From Roseburia faecis (GTDB lineage Bacteria; Bacillota; Clostridia; Lachnospirales; Lachnospiraceae): DNA of 64,000 nt. Below, piece after piece: positions 42,408 through 51,018 of this stretch (its first letter is position 1; the number at the start of each line of letters is the position of its first letter). The translations under genes were made by a program, and so were the position numbers. The notes under the pieces are model-generated. The model made no database searches and had not been told where the DNA came from. It saw only the letters and a list, made by a program, of their open reading frames with translations. Where the stretch lies: contig NZ_CVRR01000037.1 in the NCBI RefSeq assembly GCF_001406815.1, positions 1 to 64,000 on the forward strand. Reading direction: 5' to 3'.

Positions 42408-45110
42408 TTATCTCTTCTGACTTGCCAGATAATTTTCATACTCCAGCCGGCTCAGCCGCTCGATCTCCTCCCGGAGATTGTCCGCCGACATGCGAAGCGC
42501 CCCCTGACTCATGACCGTAAGCTGCTCCAGCCCGTCATTTGTCGCAACCGTGACACGGTACTTGTGCCCGATCTCATGCACGGTGCGCTCGATAAATGCA
42601 TCCGCGGTCTCATCGGTTTTCGTGTAGACCACATCCAGATTGTGATATTTGCTTTTGGCACCCGGATGTTCCTTGCGCTTATAGGCATCAAACACCACCA
42701 GCACCGGACAGCTCTTGTATCCCTGATAATTGCTTAAAATATCCAAAAGCTTGTCCCTTGCGGAATCAATATTGACACGGGAAAGTTCGTTTAAGTCTTT
42801 CCATGCAAAAATAATATTGTAACCGTCCACAATCAGATATTCTTCCTGCGGTCCCTTCGCCGGATAGATCGGATTGCCTTTTTTATCATATTTTACCACA
42901 TTCGGCTTCGGCGCATCGGATTTCTTTTTCAGCCACTTGCGCCGTTCCTGATCTTCCATATCTTCGCGGCTCATGCCAAACTCGCGGGCATAAATCTGCT
43001 GCAGCTCCTGATCTAACTCCCAGCCGGTCTTGCCGGAAGACTGCTGCCGGTGCACCGGACCAAAACTCTGCCCGTCGGTCTCATAACTGCGCCCGTCCGC
43101 AGGTGTCTGGGTTTCCTCCTCCGGCACAAACTGCCGCGGCAGATGCATATAATCATCCACCTGATCCCACGGCACGATAAATCCGGCACCATGCGCACAG
43201 AATACCGATCCGGTCGGATTTGCCGTATCCGCTTCACTGTCGTATCCGGTTTCCGCGATCACTTCCTCACTGTTGTGACAGACATCATAACCGGAAAGTT
43301 CCAGTGTCAGATGCCCGAGTCCACGGGTATATGCATGTACCTCACTGCTGTAGTCCTGCATCGTTGCGACCGGAACTGTGCCCTGCAGCACGGCGTAGTC
43401 CATGCCGTTTCCGGTGCCAAATTCCGGCGAATCAAACTTGCCTGCACGCTGCTTTAAGTCGGTCATGGCACGGCCGACCATCTCCTGCGGTACTTCAAGC
43501 GTAAATGCGTATACCGGTTCCAGCAGTACGCTTTCCGTGCTCTTTAACCCCTGCCGGATCGCGCGGTAAGTTGCCTGCCGGAAATCACCGCCCTCGGTGT
43601 GTTTGATATGGGCGCGTCCGCTTAAAATCGTGATTTTTACATCGGTGAGTGCTGATCCGGTCAGTACGCCCGGATGTTCCCTCTCCATAATATGTGTTGC
43701 GATCAGCCGCTGCCAGTTGAGGTCGAGCACATCCTCACTGCACACGCTCGCCACCTCGATTCCGCTGCCCGGTTCGCCCGGCTCCAGCAGCAGATGCACT
43801 TCCGCATAGTGGCGCAGTGGCTCAAAATGTCCCACACCCTCCACCGGCTTTGCGATCGTCTCCTTATATACAATGTTGCCCTGTCCAAAGACAACCACAA
43901 CACCAAAGCGCTCTTTGATCAACTGCGTCAGAACTTCGATCTGCACCTGTCCCATCATCTGCGCATGGATTTCCTGCAGTTGCTCATTCCAGAGGATATG
44001 AAGCTGTGGATCTTCCTCCTCAAGCTGCTTTAATTTTTCCATCATCTCCACGGCATTCACTTCGTCCGGCAGATAAATCCGGTAGTTAAGCACCGGCTCG
44101 AGTACCGGCACACTGCTCTCCTGCTGCGCGCCGAGTCCCTGTCCCGGTACGGTTGTGGTAAGTCCGGTCACAGCACAGACTTCCCCGGCCTCCACCGCCT
44201 CCGCGGTCTCAAATTTTTCTCCGGAATACAGACGGATCTGGTCAACTTTTTCCTCCAGACCATCATAGGAAATCCGGTCTTTGACATGCAGCGTGCCTCC
44301 GGTCACTTTCAGATAGGTCAGCCGCGCTCCTTTTGTATCTCTGCCGATCTTGTATACACGGGCGGAAAATTCGTTTTCATACTCCGGTGTCCTGTGATAT
44401 TTTGCAAAGCCTGCAAGCAGTTCTTTCACACCCTTCACTTTGAGTGCCGAGCCATAGTAGCACGGAAACAGTTCGCGCTTTGCCACCGCATGCGCCAGAT
44501 GCTCCTCTGCAATGCTGCCCTGATCCATATACTCATCCAGCAGTGCTTCGCTTCCCATCGCAGCTTCCTCGAAAAATGCTTCTCCGCTGTCCTGTGTAAA
44601 ATCCACACATCCATCGGACAGTTCGGTTTTTAACTGCTGCTGCACGACTTCCTTGTCCGCCCCCGGCAGATCCATCTTGTTGACAAACAAAAAGGTCGGA
44701 ATGTTATAGTGCTGCAGGAGTCGCCAGAGTGTCCGCGTGTGTCCCTGCACGCCATCGGTTCCGCTGATGACAAGAATTGCATAGTCGAGCACCTGTAACG
44801 TGCGCTCCATCTCCGCGGAAAAATCCACATGCCCCGGCGTATCCAGAATTGTCAGACCTATTGTCTGTTCGCTATGCAAATTTTCATCCGTCATTTGCAG
44901 CCGAAGCCGCGCCTGCTTGGAAAAAATTGTTATTCCACGCGCCCGCTCCTGCGCATCCGTATCCAGAAATGCATCCTGATGATCCACACGCCCCAGCGCA
45001 CGGATCTGCCCGGTGGCATATAACAGTGCCTCCGACAGTGTGGTCTTTCCGGCATCGACATGCGCCAGCAGACCGATATTTATATTTTTTGCGGGATTTT
45101 TTCTGCCCAT
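42408..45110 (-). CDS. TetM-like ribosomal GTPase fused to a YacP/Rae1-type NYN nuclease domain
   Basis: A 900-residue fusion. Residues 1-690 follow the plan of ribosomal protection proteins (TetM/TetO) and EF-G: G1 AHVDAGKTT, effector region ARGITIFSKQ, G3 DTPGHVDF, G4 NKMD, then domains II-V. Residues about 755-900 are a NYN/YacP domain (YLIVDGYNIIFAWKDL, VVFDAYK, VVYTKTDETADAFIER, VATND). In Bacillus the YacP protein Rae1 cuts mRNA in the ribosomal A site. GTPase and nuclease both act at the A site, so one protein could bind the ribosome and cleave its message. ATG 45110 follows GGAAAGGGGC, part of a terminator-like hairpin. True tetracycline resistance is uncertain. Confidence 0.88.
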   Translation of the reverse strand: MGRKNPAKNINIGLLAHVDAGKTTLSEALLYATGQIRALGRVDHQDAFLDTDAQERARGITIFSKQARLRLQMTDENLHSEQTIGLTILDTPGHVDFSAEMERTLQVLDYAILVISGTDGVQGHTRTLWRLLQHYNIPTFLFVNKMDLPGADKEVVQQQLKTELSDGCVDFTQDSGEAFFEEAAMGSEALLDEYMDQGSIAEEHLAHAVAKRELFPCYYGSALKVKGVKELLAGFAKYHRTPEYENEFSARVYKIGRDTKGARLTYLKVTGGTLHVKDRISYDGLEEKVDQIRLYSGEKFETAEAVEAGEVCAVTGLTTTVPGQGLGAQQESSVPVLEPVLNYRIYLPDEVNAVEMMEKLKQLEEEDPQLHILWNEQLQEIHAQMMGQVQIEVLTQLIKERFGVVVVFGQGNIVYKETIAKPVEGVGHFEPLRHYAEVHLLLEPGEPGSGIEVASVCSEDVLDLNWQRLIATHIMEREHPGVLTGSALTDVKITILSGRAHIKHTEGGDFRQATYRAIRQGLKSTESVLLEPVYAFTLEVPQEMVGRAMTDLKQRAGKFDSPEFGTGNGMDYAVLQGTVPVATMQDYSSEVHAYTRGLGHLTLELSGYDVCHNSEEVIAETGYDSEADTANPTGSVFCAHGAGFIVPWDQVDDYMHLPRQFVPEEETQTPADGRSYETDGQSFGPVHRQQSSGKTGWELDQELQQIYAREFGMSREDMEDQERRKWLKKKSDAPKPNVVKYDKKGNPIYPAKGPQEEYLIVDGYNIIFAWKDLNELSRVNIDSARDKLLDILSNYQGYKSCPVLVVFDAYKRKEHPGAKSKYHNLDVVYTKTDETADAFIERTVHEIGHKYRVTVATNDGLEQLTVMSQGALRMSADNLREEIERLSRLEYENYLASQKR

Positions 45111-45170
45111 AAAAAAAGCCCCTTTCCATGTATCATAATCCAATAGATTTATGATAGCACAGAAAGGGGG
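45111..45170 (-). promoter_or_regulatory. Terminator/attenuator hairpin that sequesters the GTPase start
   Basis: CCCCTTTC (45119-45126) pairs with GAAAGGGG (45162-45169). An inner stem TATCATAA/TTATGATA (45131-45138 and 45149-45156) lies inside. On the minus strand the hairpin is followed by C and seven Ts and then directly by the ATG. The 3' arm GAAAGGGG is also the best ribosome binding site. It both ends the DUF4317 transcript and can hide the next start, like attenuators before tet(M). Confidence 0.7.
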
Positions 45171-45184
45171 AGAAGTCACGAATC

Positions 45185-46471
45185 TTACACCGTCGTATTC
45201 ACTCCATTGATCGTGGCGTGCTCATCCTCGCCCATCGGGATCACCAGACATTTCTGCCCATTAATCACCTGTGACTTGATCTGCGATGCCTTCTCCGGCT
45301 TCACGCGCAGTACCACATCATACGTCTTTGTCTCAGCGATATAATTGTCGATTTCTTCCTGCTTTTCAATCAGCTGGGAGGTGCGCTCCGCAAGCGCCTC
45401 GTCCTTTTCGGTAAGCTGCACGGTCAGTGTGCCGACCTGATCCTCGAGTGCCATTTTTTCCACACGCAGTTCATTCTGCACAAGCGCCTTGGAGTCGATC
45501 ACATTCTCTGCTGCAGGCGGTTTCTCGCCAAATGCCTCATCCACAGACTTTTCGATCTTTGCAGCCTTTTCCTCGCTGATCTCACTGTCTGCAAGAAGCT
45601 TTGTGACCACTTCCTTATCGAGCAGGAAAACATCTTCGTCATCGTCGTGTGTCTCGGCATATTCATCGATCATATCACTTAAATTCTGCTGCAGATCCAA
45701 AAGCACATCATCCGTGTGCTCATCCTCTGCGCCAAGCACGTTTCGGACGATGGAATGGAATGCCATCTTCTGCTCGGTTGCAGTGCGCTCAATGCCGCAA
45801 CCCAATCCGTTTGCCATAAATTCAGAATGTGGCTCCTTGGTATTTTTCGTGTAAAACAATGTCGAATGGATATCCGTACTGCGGTCATTGAATGCCGGGA
45901 ATAAAAATGCAGTGTCCACAGCTCCTACCACCCAGTCGCGCACGCGCGGCCCGATCCGGTGCTCCTCCTCGAGAAAGCCAAGCCCCGGCTTTGACAGATC
46001 GACCGGACAGATCGCACAGATCAGATATTCGTACACTTCCTCGGACTCATCGAGATTGTTATTGTCACTCGTCCGGCTCATCACATCGTATGCATCGTGA
46101 AACAGCACGATCAGATAATTTCCGGCATGATCATACGTGTCGATTACCAGATCATAAAAGGTATCCAGCAGATTTTCATCTTCCAGCTTCGATGCGCGCA
46201 GTGCCATCAGAATATGCTGACGACCACCCACTTCCTCTTCCTCAATCGGAAACTTCAATTCCAGAAGGTTATTTCCGATGGTTCCGGACAATGCCTTATT
46301 TGCAATTTCCAGATATTTGTAAAATTCATCTTCTTCCAGATTCAGAAATGTATTTCCAAACTTACAGACTTTATTGTGATTTCCGTCAACGTAACAGCCA
46401 CACACGCGCGTAAACGTTGCCGCCTCTTTCTTGAATCTTCTTTTTAACTCCAGGACTTCCTTTTTATTCAT
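45185..46471 (-). CDS. DUF4317 family protein
   Basis: A 428-residue soluble protein of the DUF4317 family, common in Clostridia and without assigned function. Signatures include the start ELKRRFKKEAATFTRV, CGCYVDGNHNKV, LIVLFHDAYDVMSRT and EYLICAICPVDLSKPGLGF. A C-terminal coiled coil (VQNELRVEKMALEDQVGTLT) precedes a last small domain. Its ATG overlaps the stop of the HD-domain gene by four bases. Confidence 0.85.
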   Translation of the reverse strand: MNKKEVLELKRRFKKEAATFTRVCGCYVDGNHNKVCKFGNTFLNLEEDEFYKYLEIANKALSGTIGNNLLELKFPIEEEEVGGRQHILMALRASKLEDENLLDTFYDLVIDTYDHAGNYLIVLFHDAYDVMSRTSDNNNLDESEEVYEYLICAICPVDLSKPGLGFLEEEHRIGPRVRDWVVGAVDTAFLFPAFNDRSTDIHSTLFYTKNTKEPHSEFMANGLGCGIERTATEQKMAFHSIVRNVLGAEDEHTDDVLLDLQQNLSDMIDEYAETHDDDEDVFLLDKEVVTKLLADSEISEEKAAKIEKSVDEAFGEKPPAAENVIDSKALVQNELRVEKMALEDQVGTLTVQLTEKDEALAERTSQLIEKQEEIDNYIAETKTYDVVLRVKPEKASQIKSQVINGQKCLVIPMGEDEHATINGVNTTV

Positions 46472-47034
46472 TTCTTGGATTCCTCTTCCCTGATTTTCTC
46501 TTTCAGTTCCTCAAACAATGAAAGAAACTCTTTCTCCACATCAGCCATCGGCTGAAATTCATAGCTCGGTGTGCTCACCATAACCGGCTCCACCGAATAC
46601 ATTTTTTCATCCATAAAATGAAGGAACTCATAATACAGGCAGCTGTCATCAATGTTCGTAATCAGTTCTGCCTCTTCCCCCTCCGGCACATATCCCAGAA
46701 ATTTAGTGTAGATCATATGCTGCAGCTGTTCTTCGATCTGCAGATACATCGTCATGTTTTTCTTGACCGGGCGGGTAATGTCCGCCAGATAAGCTTCACT
46801 TCCATCGTGAAGCAGACAGGCAAGTGCCGTCTGTGGCAGATAGTTTCTCGCAGTTGCCTCATGGCAGCACTGGATGCAGTGCTGACCTACAGAAAAAAAC
46901 TGCGGGAAATGCCCGTTTGCCCGCGTCATCATCGACAGGGCATGTGCAATATCCTCAATTCGTATTTTATCCTCTTCCGGCTCAAAGGTATTAAAGTCAA
47001 CCTTTGAAAATGTTGTCAGACAATCCTTTTTCAT
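46468..47034 (-). CDS. HD-domain phosphohydrolase (YfbR-like)
   Basis: A 188-residue HD hydrolase. Metal-binding residues appear as SVGQHCIQCC, LLHDGSEAYLADI and the later Asp in TNIDDSCLYYE. The pattern resembles 5'-deoxynucleotidase YfbR-type enzymes that dephosphorylate dNMPs, but the substrate is not certain. It is coupled to the DUF4317 gene downstream. Confidence 0.8.
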   Translation of the reverse strand: MKKDCLTTFSKVDFNTFEPEEDKIRIEDIAHALSMMTRANGHFPQFFSVGQHCIQCCHEATARNYLPQTALACLLHDGSEAYLADITRPVKKNMTMYLQIEEQLQHMIYTKFLGYVPEGEEAELITNIDDSCLYYEFLHFMDEKMYSVEPVMVSTPSYEFQPMADVEKEFLSLFEELKEKIREEESKK

Positions 47035-47089
47035 CTGTACTCCCCCATATTACACGCATACATCAAAGATGTATGGCATACGTGAACCT

Positions 47090-47965
47090 TTACCAGCTAA
47101 GTACTTCATGGCCATCCTCAGTGACAAGAACCATGATCTCCCACTGTGCAGATGGCATTCCATCCTCGGTGTATACTTCCCAGTCGTTCTCTTCGTCAAT
47201 GAAAATCTCCACACCGCCCATGTTAACCATCGGCTCGATGGTAAAGATCATACCTGGAGCAAGCACCATCTGGGTTCCTCGTTTGGAATTATAACCAACC
47301 CACGGCTCCTCATGAAATTCCAGGCCAACACCGTGGCCGCCAATTTCACGTACAACGGTATACCCGTTAGCATAAGCATGATCGTGAACTGCCTGACCCA
47401 TATCACCCAAAAAACCCCAGGGCTTTACTTCCTTAAGTCCAAGTTCTACACATTCTTTCGTTACCTGAACCAGTTTCTTTTTCTCCGGGCTTACTTCCCC
47501 AATGCAGAACATCCGGGAAGAATCGGAAAAATATCCGTTCAGAATGGTAGAACAGTCTACATTGATAATATCCCCCTCTTTTAAGATCACCTTCTCGGAA
47601 GGAAATCCGTGACATACCTGCTCATTCACTGAAGTACATACACTGTATGGATATCCTTCGTAGTTGAGCGGTGCCGGAATACCTCCCATGGAAGTGGTCA
47701 TATCATAGACAATCTTATCAATTTCCGCTGTATTCATTCCTGCGTGAATGTTCTTTTCTATGTAATCAAGTACTGCTACATTGATTTTGGCACTCTCCTT
47801 TATCCCTGCAATCTGATCCGGCGTCTTGATCAGGTCATGTGTCGGAACAACGTGACCCTCCTGTGCCAAACGTGCAAGTTTATCATCGAAAGCCGCATGA
47901 CACGCCTTATATTTCTTGCCGCTTCCGCACCAACATGGATCATTTCTTCCTAATTTTACTGACAT
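47090..47965 (-). CDS. map: Methionine aminopeptidase with N-terminal SEC-C motif
   Basis: A 291-residue type I methionine aminopeptidase removing initiator methionine. A SEC-C zinc motif (RNDPCWCGSGKKYKACH) occupies residues 7-23. Metal ligands are in VDCSTILNGYFSDSSR, GHGVGLEFHEEP, FTIEPM and QWEIMV. The SEC-C extension occurs in many clostridial MAPs and probably aids ribosome binding. It lies three bases after the 224-residue gene. Confidence 0.95.
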   Translation of the reverse strand: MSVKLGRNDPCWCGSGKKYKACHAAFDDKLARLAQEGHVVPTHDLIKTPDQIAGIKESAKINVAVLDYIEKNIHAGMNTAEIDKIVYDMTTSMGGIPAPLNYEGYPYSVCTSVNEQVCHGFPSEKVILKEGDIINVDCSTILNGYFSDSSRMFCIGEVSPEKKKLVQVTKECVELGLKEVKPWGFLGDMGQAVHDHAYANGYTVVREIGGHGVGLEFHEEPWVGYNSKRGTQMVLAPGMIFTIEPMVNMGGVEIFIDEENDWEVYTEDGMPSAQWEIMVLVTEDGHEVLSW

Positions 47966-47968
47966 TTT

Positions 47969-48640
47969 TTAATCTTCTTTCTTTTTATTATTGTATGTGA
48001 CATTTCCAAAACTCACACGATTCCATACTTTAGCATTCACTTTGTATTTTTGCTTTTTCAAAAGCTTCTGATAGGAATCCTCCATATACGCATAATCGTC
48101 ATAGGTACGGTTATGCAGCTGTGCATACACCTCCTGATATTTCTGGGCGTATGCAATTCTTTGGATCGTCTTTTTTGCATCTTTTCTGGAAATCCCCAGT
48201 GCCGTTTCCCCCTGACGTTCCGTCAGATCCTCCCAGAAATCCTCCAGTTTATTGTCCATATGTTTTTGGTCATTGTCATCCAGTGTAAGGCCTTCCTCCA
48301 TGGCCATCTGATAAAAAAGTTCATCATGAAGTGCCATCTGCATCGCATTTTTGCGTGCAACGGCATTCATAAATCCCCCTTCTACGCGCATACTCCAGTA
48401 ACGGTTCGGATCATCCGGATCGTATACCAGTGCCTCCTGCTGAATCTGATATTCCTCATATCCGACATAAAATGCCATGTCTCTGAGGGTCAGTTTTTCA
48501 CCATTGATCTGCGCTGCCACTTCATCCAGAGACTCCCGGTACACAAGCGGCCTTGCATTCGTCATGCTATTATTATTTCTCATGAGCATCACAAGCACAA
48601 CTGCAATCAGAACAATGGATACCAGATGTTTTGGTCTCAT
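47969..48640 (-). CDS. Membrane-anchored protein with SurA_N-like region
   Basis: About 223 residues. An N-terminal membrane helix (LVSIVLIAVVLVMLM) is followed by a helical region (VAAQINGEKLTLRDMAFYVG, ALHDELFYQMAMEEGLTLDD) that resembles the N-terminal chaperone domain of SurA/PrsA proteins. No PPIase domain follows. It lies between the NlpC/P60 and map genes. Substrate and role unknown. Confidence 0.55.
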   Translation of the reverse strand: MRPKHLVSIVLIAVVLVMLMRNNNSMTNARPLVYRESLDEVAAQINGEKLTLRDMAFYVGYEEYQIQQEALVYDPDDPNRYWSMRVEGGFMNAVARKNAMQMALHDELFYQMAMEEGLTLDDNDQKHMDNKLEDFWEDLTERQGETALGISRKDAKKTIQRIAYAQKYQEVYAQLHNRTYDDYAYMEDSYQKLLKKQKYKVNAKVWNRVSFGNVTYNNKKKED

Positions 48641-48649
48641 CAAAAACTC

Positions 48650-49867
48650 CTATACCAGTCTGCGTATTGCGGTGATCGTGTGACAGTTCACCGGACGGCT
48701 GTTTGTAATGCCGGCTCTTGTTGACTGCGCCTCCACGATATTTCCGTTTCCAATGTAAATTGCCACATGTCCCGGATATACCACGACATCTCCCGCCTGG
48801 ATATTCTGATAAGACACCGGCTGTCCCACACTCTTAAATGCCTGGGAATACCGTGGGGTACTGATTCCAAAATGTGCATAGACCTGATGTACAAATCCGG
48901 AACAGTCAACCCCATTGGTCAGACTGTTTCCTCCCCATACATATGGGTTTCCGACAAACTGCTGCGCATAAGCCACAATATCCGCACCGCCCACATTTGT
49001 TGTCTGTGAAGGATTGCAATCCGGATCTTTCAGATAGGAATCGCTTGCAATTCCACCACTGGCACCGGTACCTCCACCGTCATAGGTGTTGGCATTGGCA
49101 CGCGCTGCCGCTGCCTCCTGCGCACGGATAATTGCCTCCTGTTTGGAAATTGTCTTTTTATAGTCCTGCGCCTGCTTCTGTGCTTCTGCCAGCTGCTGCG
49201 CATAGGCATCTTTTTGTTGTTCGAGCTTTGCCATGAGGGTTTTCAGTTCCCCCTGCTGGGTCTGATACTTATCCTGCAAAGCAAGCAGACTGTCCATCTC
49301 ATCTGCCAGCTGCATCGTCCAGTCCTCAACCTTCTTTACCGCATTCTGATAAGAAGTCATAAGTTCCCTGTCAGATTTGTACAGATCGGTCGCATATTCA
49401 ATACGGTTTAACATATCGGAAAGTCCATTGGACTCCAGAATGGCAGACCAGATGGAATTATCCGTACTGTTCTCATACAGATACTGAATCCTGAGCTTCA
49501 TGGCATCATACTGGTTCTGTTCTTCTTCCTTTGCTTCTTCCAGCTTTTTGTTTGCCTGCTCCACTTCATTCTGCTTGTCCTTAATATCCGACTTCAGCTG
49601 TTCCTGCTTGGAAAGAAGTGTTTTCATCTTGGCTGCGGCAGCAGTGATGCTGTCTTTTACATCCGACTGACTGTCTTTGATATTTGCAATATCGCTGTTT
49701 TTTGCTTTCAGTTTTTTCTTGTACGCATCACGCTTCTTTTCTGCCTCGGTCTTTGCATACACATTCGGCACCGCACACGCACCTGCGGTAAGTGACCCGG
49801 CCAGAACAAACACCAATACTGCTGCACAAATCTTATTCTTTGTTTTTACATGTATTTTCTTATGCAT
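48650..49867 (-). CDS. Secreted NlpC/P60 peptidoglycan hydrolase with coiled coil
   Basis: A 405-residue exported cell-wall hydrolase of the PcsB/CwlO type. A signal peptide ends near VYA. A coiled coil covers about residues 40-255 (KKKLKAKNSDIANIKDSQSD onward). The NlpC/P60 domain spans about 290-405, with the catalytic Cys in NGVDCSGFVH, His in YPGHVAIYIG and the third residue in VNCHTIT. Coiled-coil hydrolases of this kind are usually controlled by FtsEX; no ftsEX lies nearby. Confidence 0.9.
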   Translation of the reverse strand: MHKKIHVKTKNKICAAVLVFVLAGSLTAGACAVPNVYAKTEAEKKRDAYKKKLKAKNSDIANIKDSQSDVKDSITAAAAKMKTLLSKQEQLKSDIKDKQNEVEQANKKLEEAKEEEQNQYDAMKLRIQYLYENSTDNSIWSAILESNGLSDMLNRIEYATDLYKSDRELMTSYQNAVKKVEDWTMQLADEMDSLLALQDKYQTQQGELKTLMAKLEQQKDAYAQQLAEAQKQAQDYKKTISKQEAIIRAQEAAAARANANTYDGGGTGASGGIASDSYLKDPDCNPSQTTNVGGADIVAYAQQFVGNPYVWGGNSLTNGVDCSGFVHQVYAHFGISTPRYSQAFKSVGQPVSYQNIQAGDVVVYPGHVAIYIGNGNIVEAQSTRAGITNSRPVNCHTITAIRRLV

Positions 49868-50000
49868 ATTATGCCTCCAGACTTATCTTCCATGGGAGTG
49901 CTCCCATACCTTCCTTTATTGTGGCACAAAATACATATTTTTTCTACTGGTTTTTCTTACTAATTAAGGAAAAATTCATAAATTTTTTCAAAAACAGCCA

Positions 50001-50984
50001 TTAATTCCGCAAATCAGCATTATTCATTAACCAGACCGTACTCAGTTTTCCATCTTCCCCATATTGTGCCTGCAGGCTGGTATAATATCCCTCGTCTTCA
50101 AAATACCACTCATAGGACGTATAATTGCTCATGCTCACATAATTTGTCAGTTGATATCCCAATACCTGTCCAAAATCATCCGGCTGACTCTCAAACCCCA
50201 GATCCCCTACCAGTTTCAGATCATTTTTTCCCACCGGTGAACCCGGATTTAATGTAAGTCCTCCAACGATTCCCTTTTCCGGCACAATATCCTTATCTGA
50301 TGTATTAAAAATAAAGATCGTCCCGCGGTAAGTTCCATCCTCCTCATAGTATGCATAACCATCAGATTCTCCCGGCTTAATCTTTTTCTCTTCATCGTTA
50401 CTGATGGTAAATCCGGCTTTTTCAAACTCCGAAAATTTACACGGAATCGAAAACTCGTTTCCGGAAAGGGCGAATGTATGAAATCCATGCACATAAGACA
50501 CATTCTCCCCATTCAGATTCTTAAATTTTCCATCCGGCGTCTTACTTTTTGAATCTGCCTCAGCATCTTTGTGGGAATTTTCAGAGGTATGGGAACTGTC
50601 ATCGTCCCGAATCGTCTGAATTGCCTCACGAATCAGACCCACAGTACGGTTGTCGGACTTTAAATACATTCCCACGATTCCGAAGATTGCAACCACACCC
50701 AGAACAATCACAACAATTGCGATGGCCTTTTTGACTCCCGAATTGTCCTTGACCGGATTTCCCTGCGCATCAACCTCACTTTCTCCCTGCTCCCGTTTCG
50801 CCCGGCAGTGTATTTTTTCGCGCTCCGCGCGCTCGTATTCCCGCTGGCTCCAGCTCTTCTTTGGCTGATCATCCAGCCGCTGTCCGTCACGCGAATAATA
50901 CACCCCGTTTAAGTTATATCCCCCCGATGGTTTCTGCTCCGGTGGTGCATAGTCCTGAAATTTCTTTTTTCTTTCGTTTTCCAT
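50001..50984 (-). CDS. Membrane protein of unknown function, cytoplasmic basic head
   Basis: A 327-residue protein. The first 88 residues are hydrophilic and charged (YERAEREKIHCRAKREQGES). A membrane helix follows (AIAIVVIVLGVVAIFGIVGM), then a Ser/Asp-rich linker and an extracellular beta-rich domain (GFHTFALSGNEFSIPCKFSE, YAYYEEDGTYRGTIFIFNT). No family is recognised. ATG 50984 has AAAGGAGAAAGTT. It follows sipL on the same strand, overlapping only if the longer start is used. Confidence 0.6.
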   Translation of the reverse strand: MENERKKKFQDYAPPEQKPSGGYNLNGVYYSRDGQRLDDQPKKSWSQREYERAEREKIHCRAKREQGESEVDAQGNPVKDNSGVKKAIAIVVIVLGVVAIFGIVGMYLKSDNRTVGLIREAIQTIRDDDSSHTSENSHKDAEADSKSKTPDGKFKNLNGENVSYVHGFHTFALSGNEFSIPCKFSEFEKAGFTISNDEEKKIKPGESDGYAYYEEDGTYRGTIFIFNTSDKDIVPEKGIVGGLTLNPGSPVGKNDLKLVGDLGFESQPDDFGQVLGYQLTNYVSMSNYTSYEWYFEDEGYYTSLQAQYGEDGKLSTVWLMNNADLRN

Positions 50985-51018
50985 AACTTTCTCCTTTTGA
51001 CGCTTTCTATCATCAATT

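Noticed and set aside
42408-45110. Plain tetracycline resistance gene
   Set aside because: The extra NYN/YacP domain and the chromosomal housekeeping context make a mobile tet gene unlikely.
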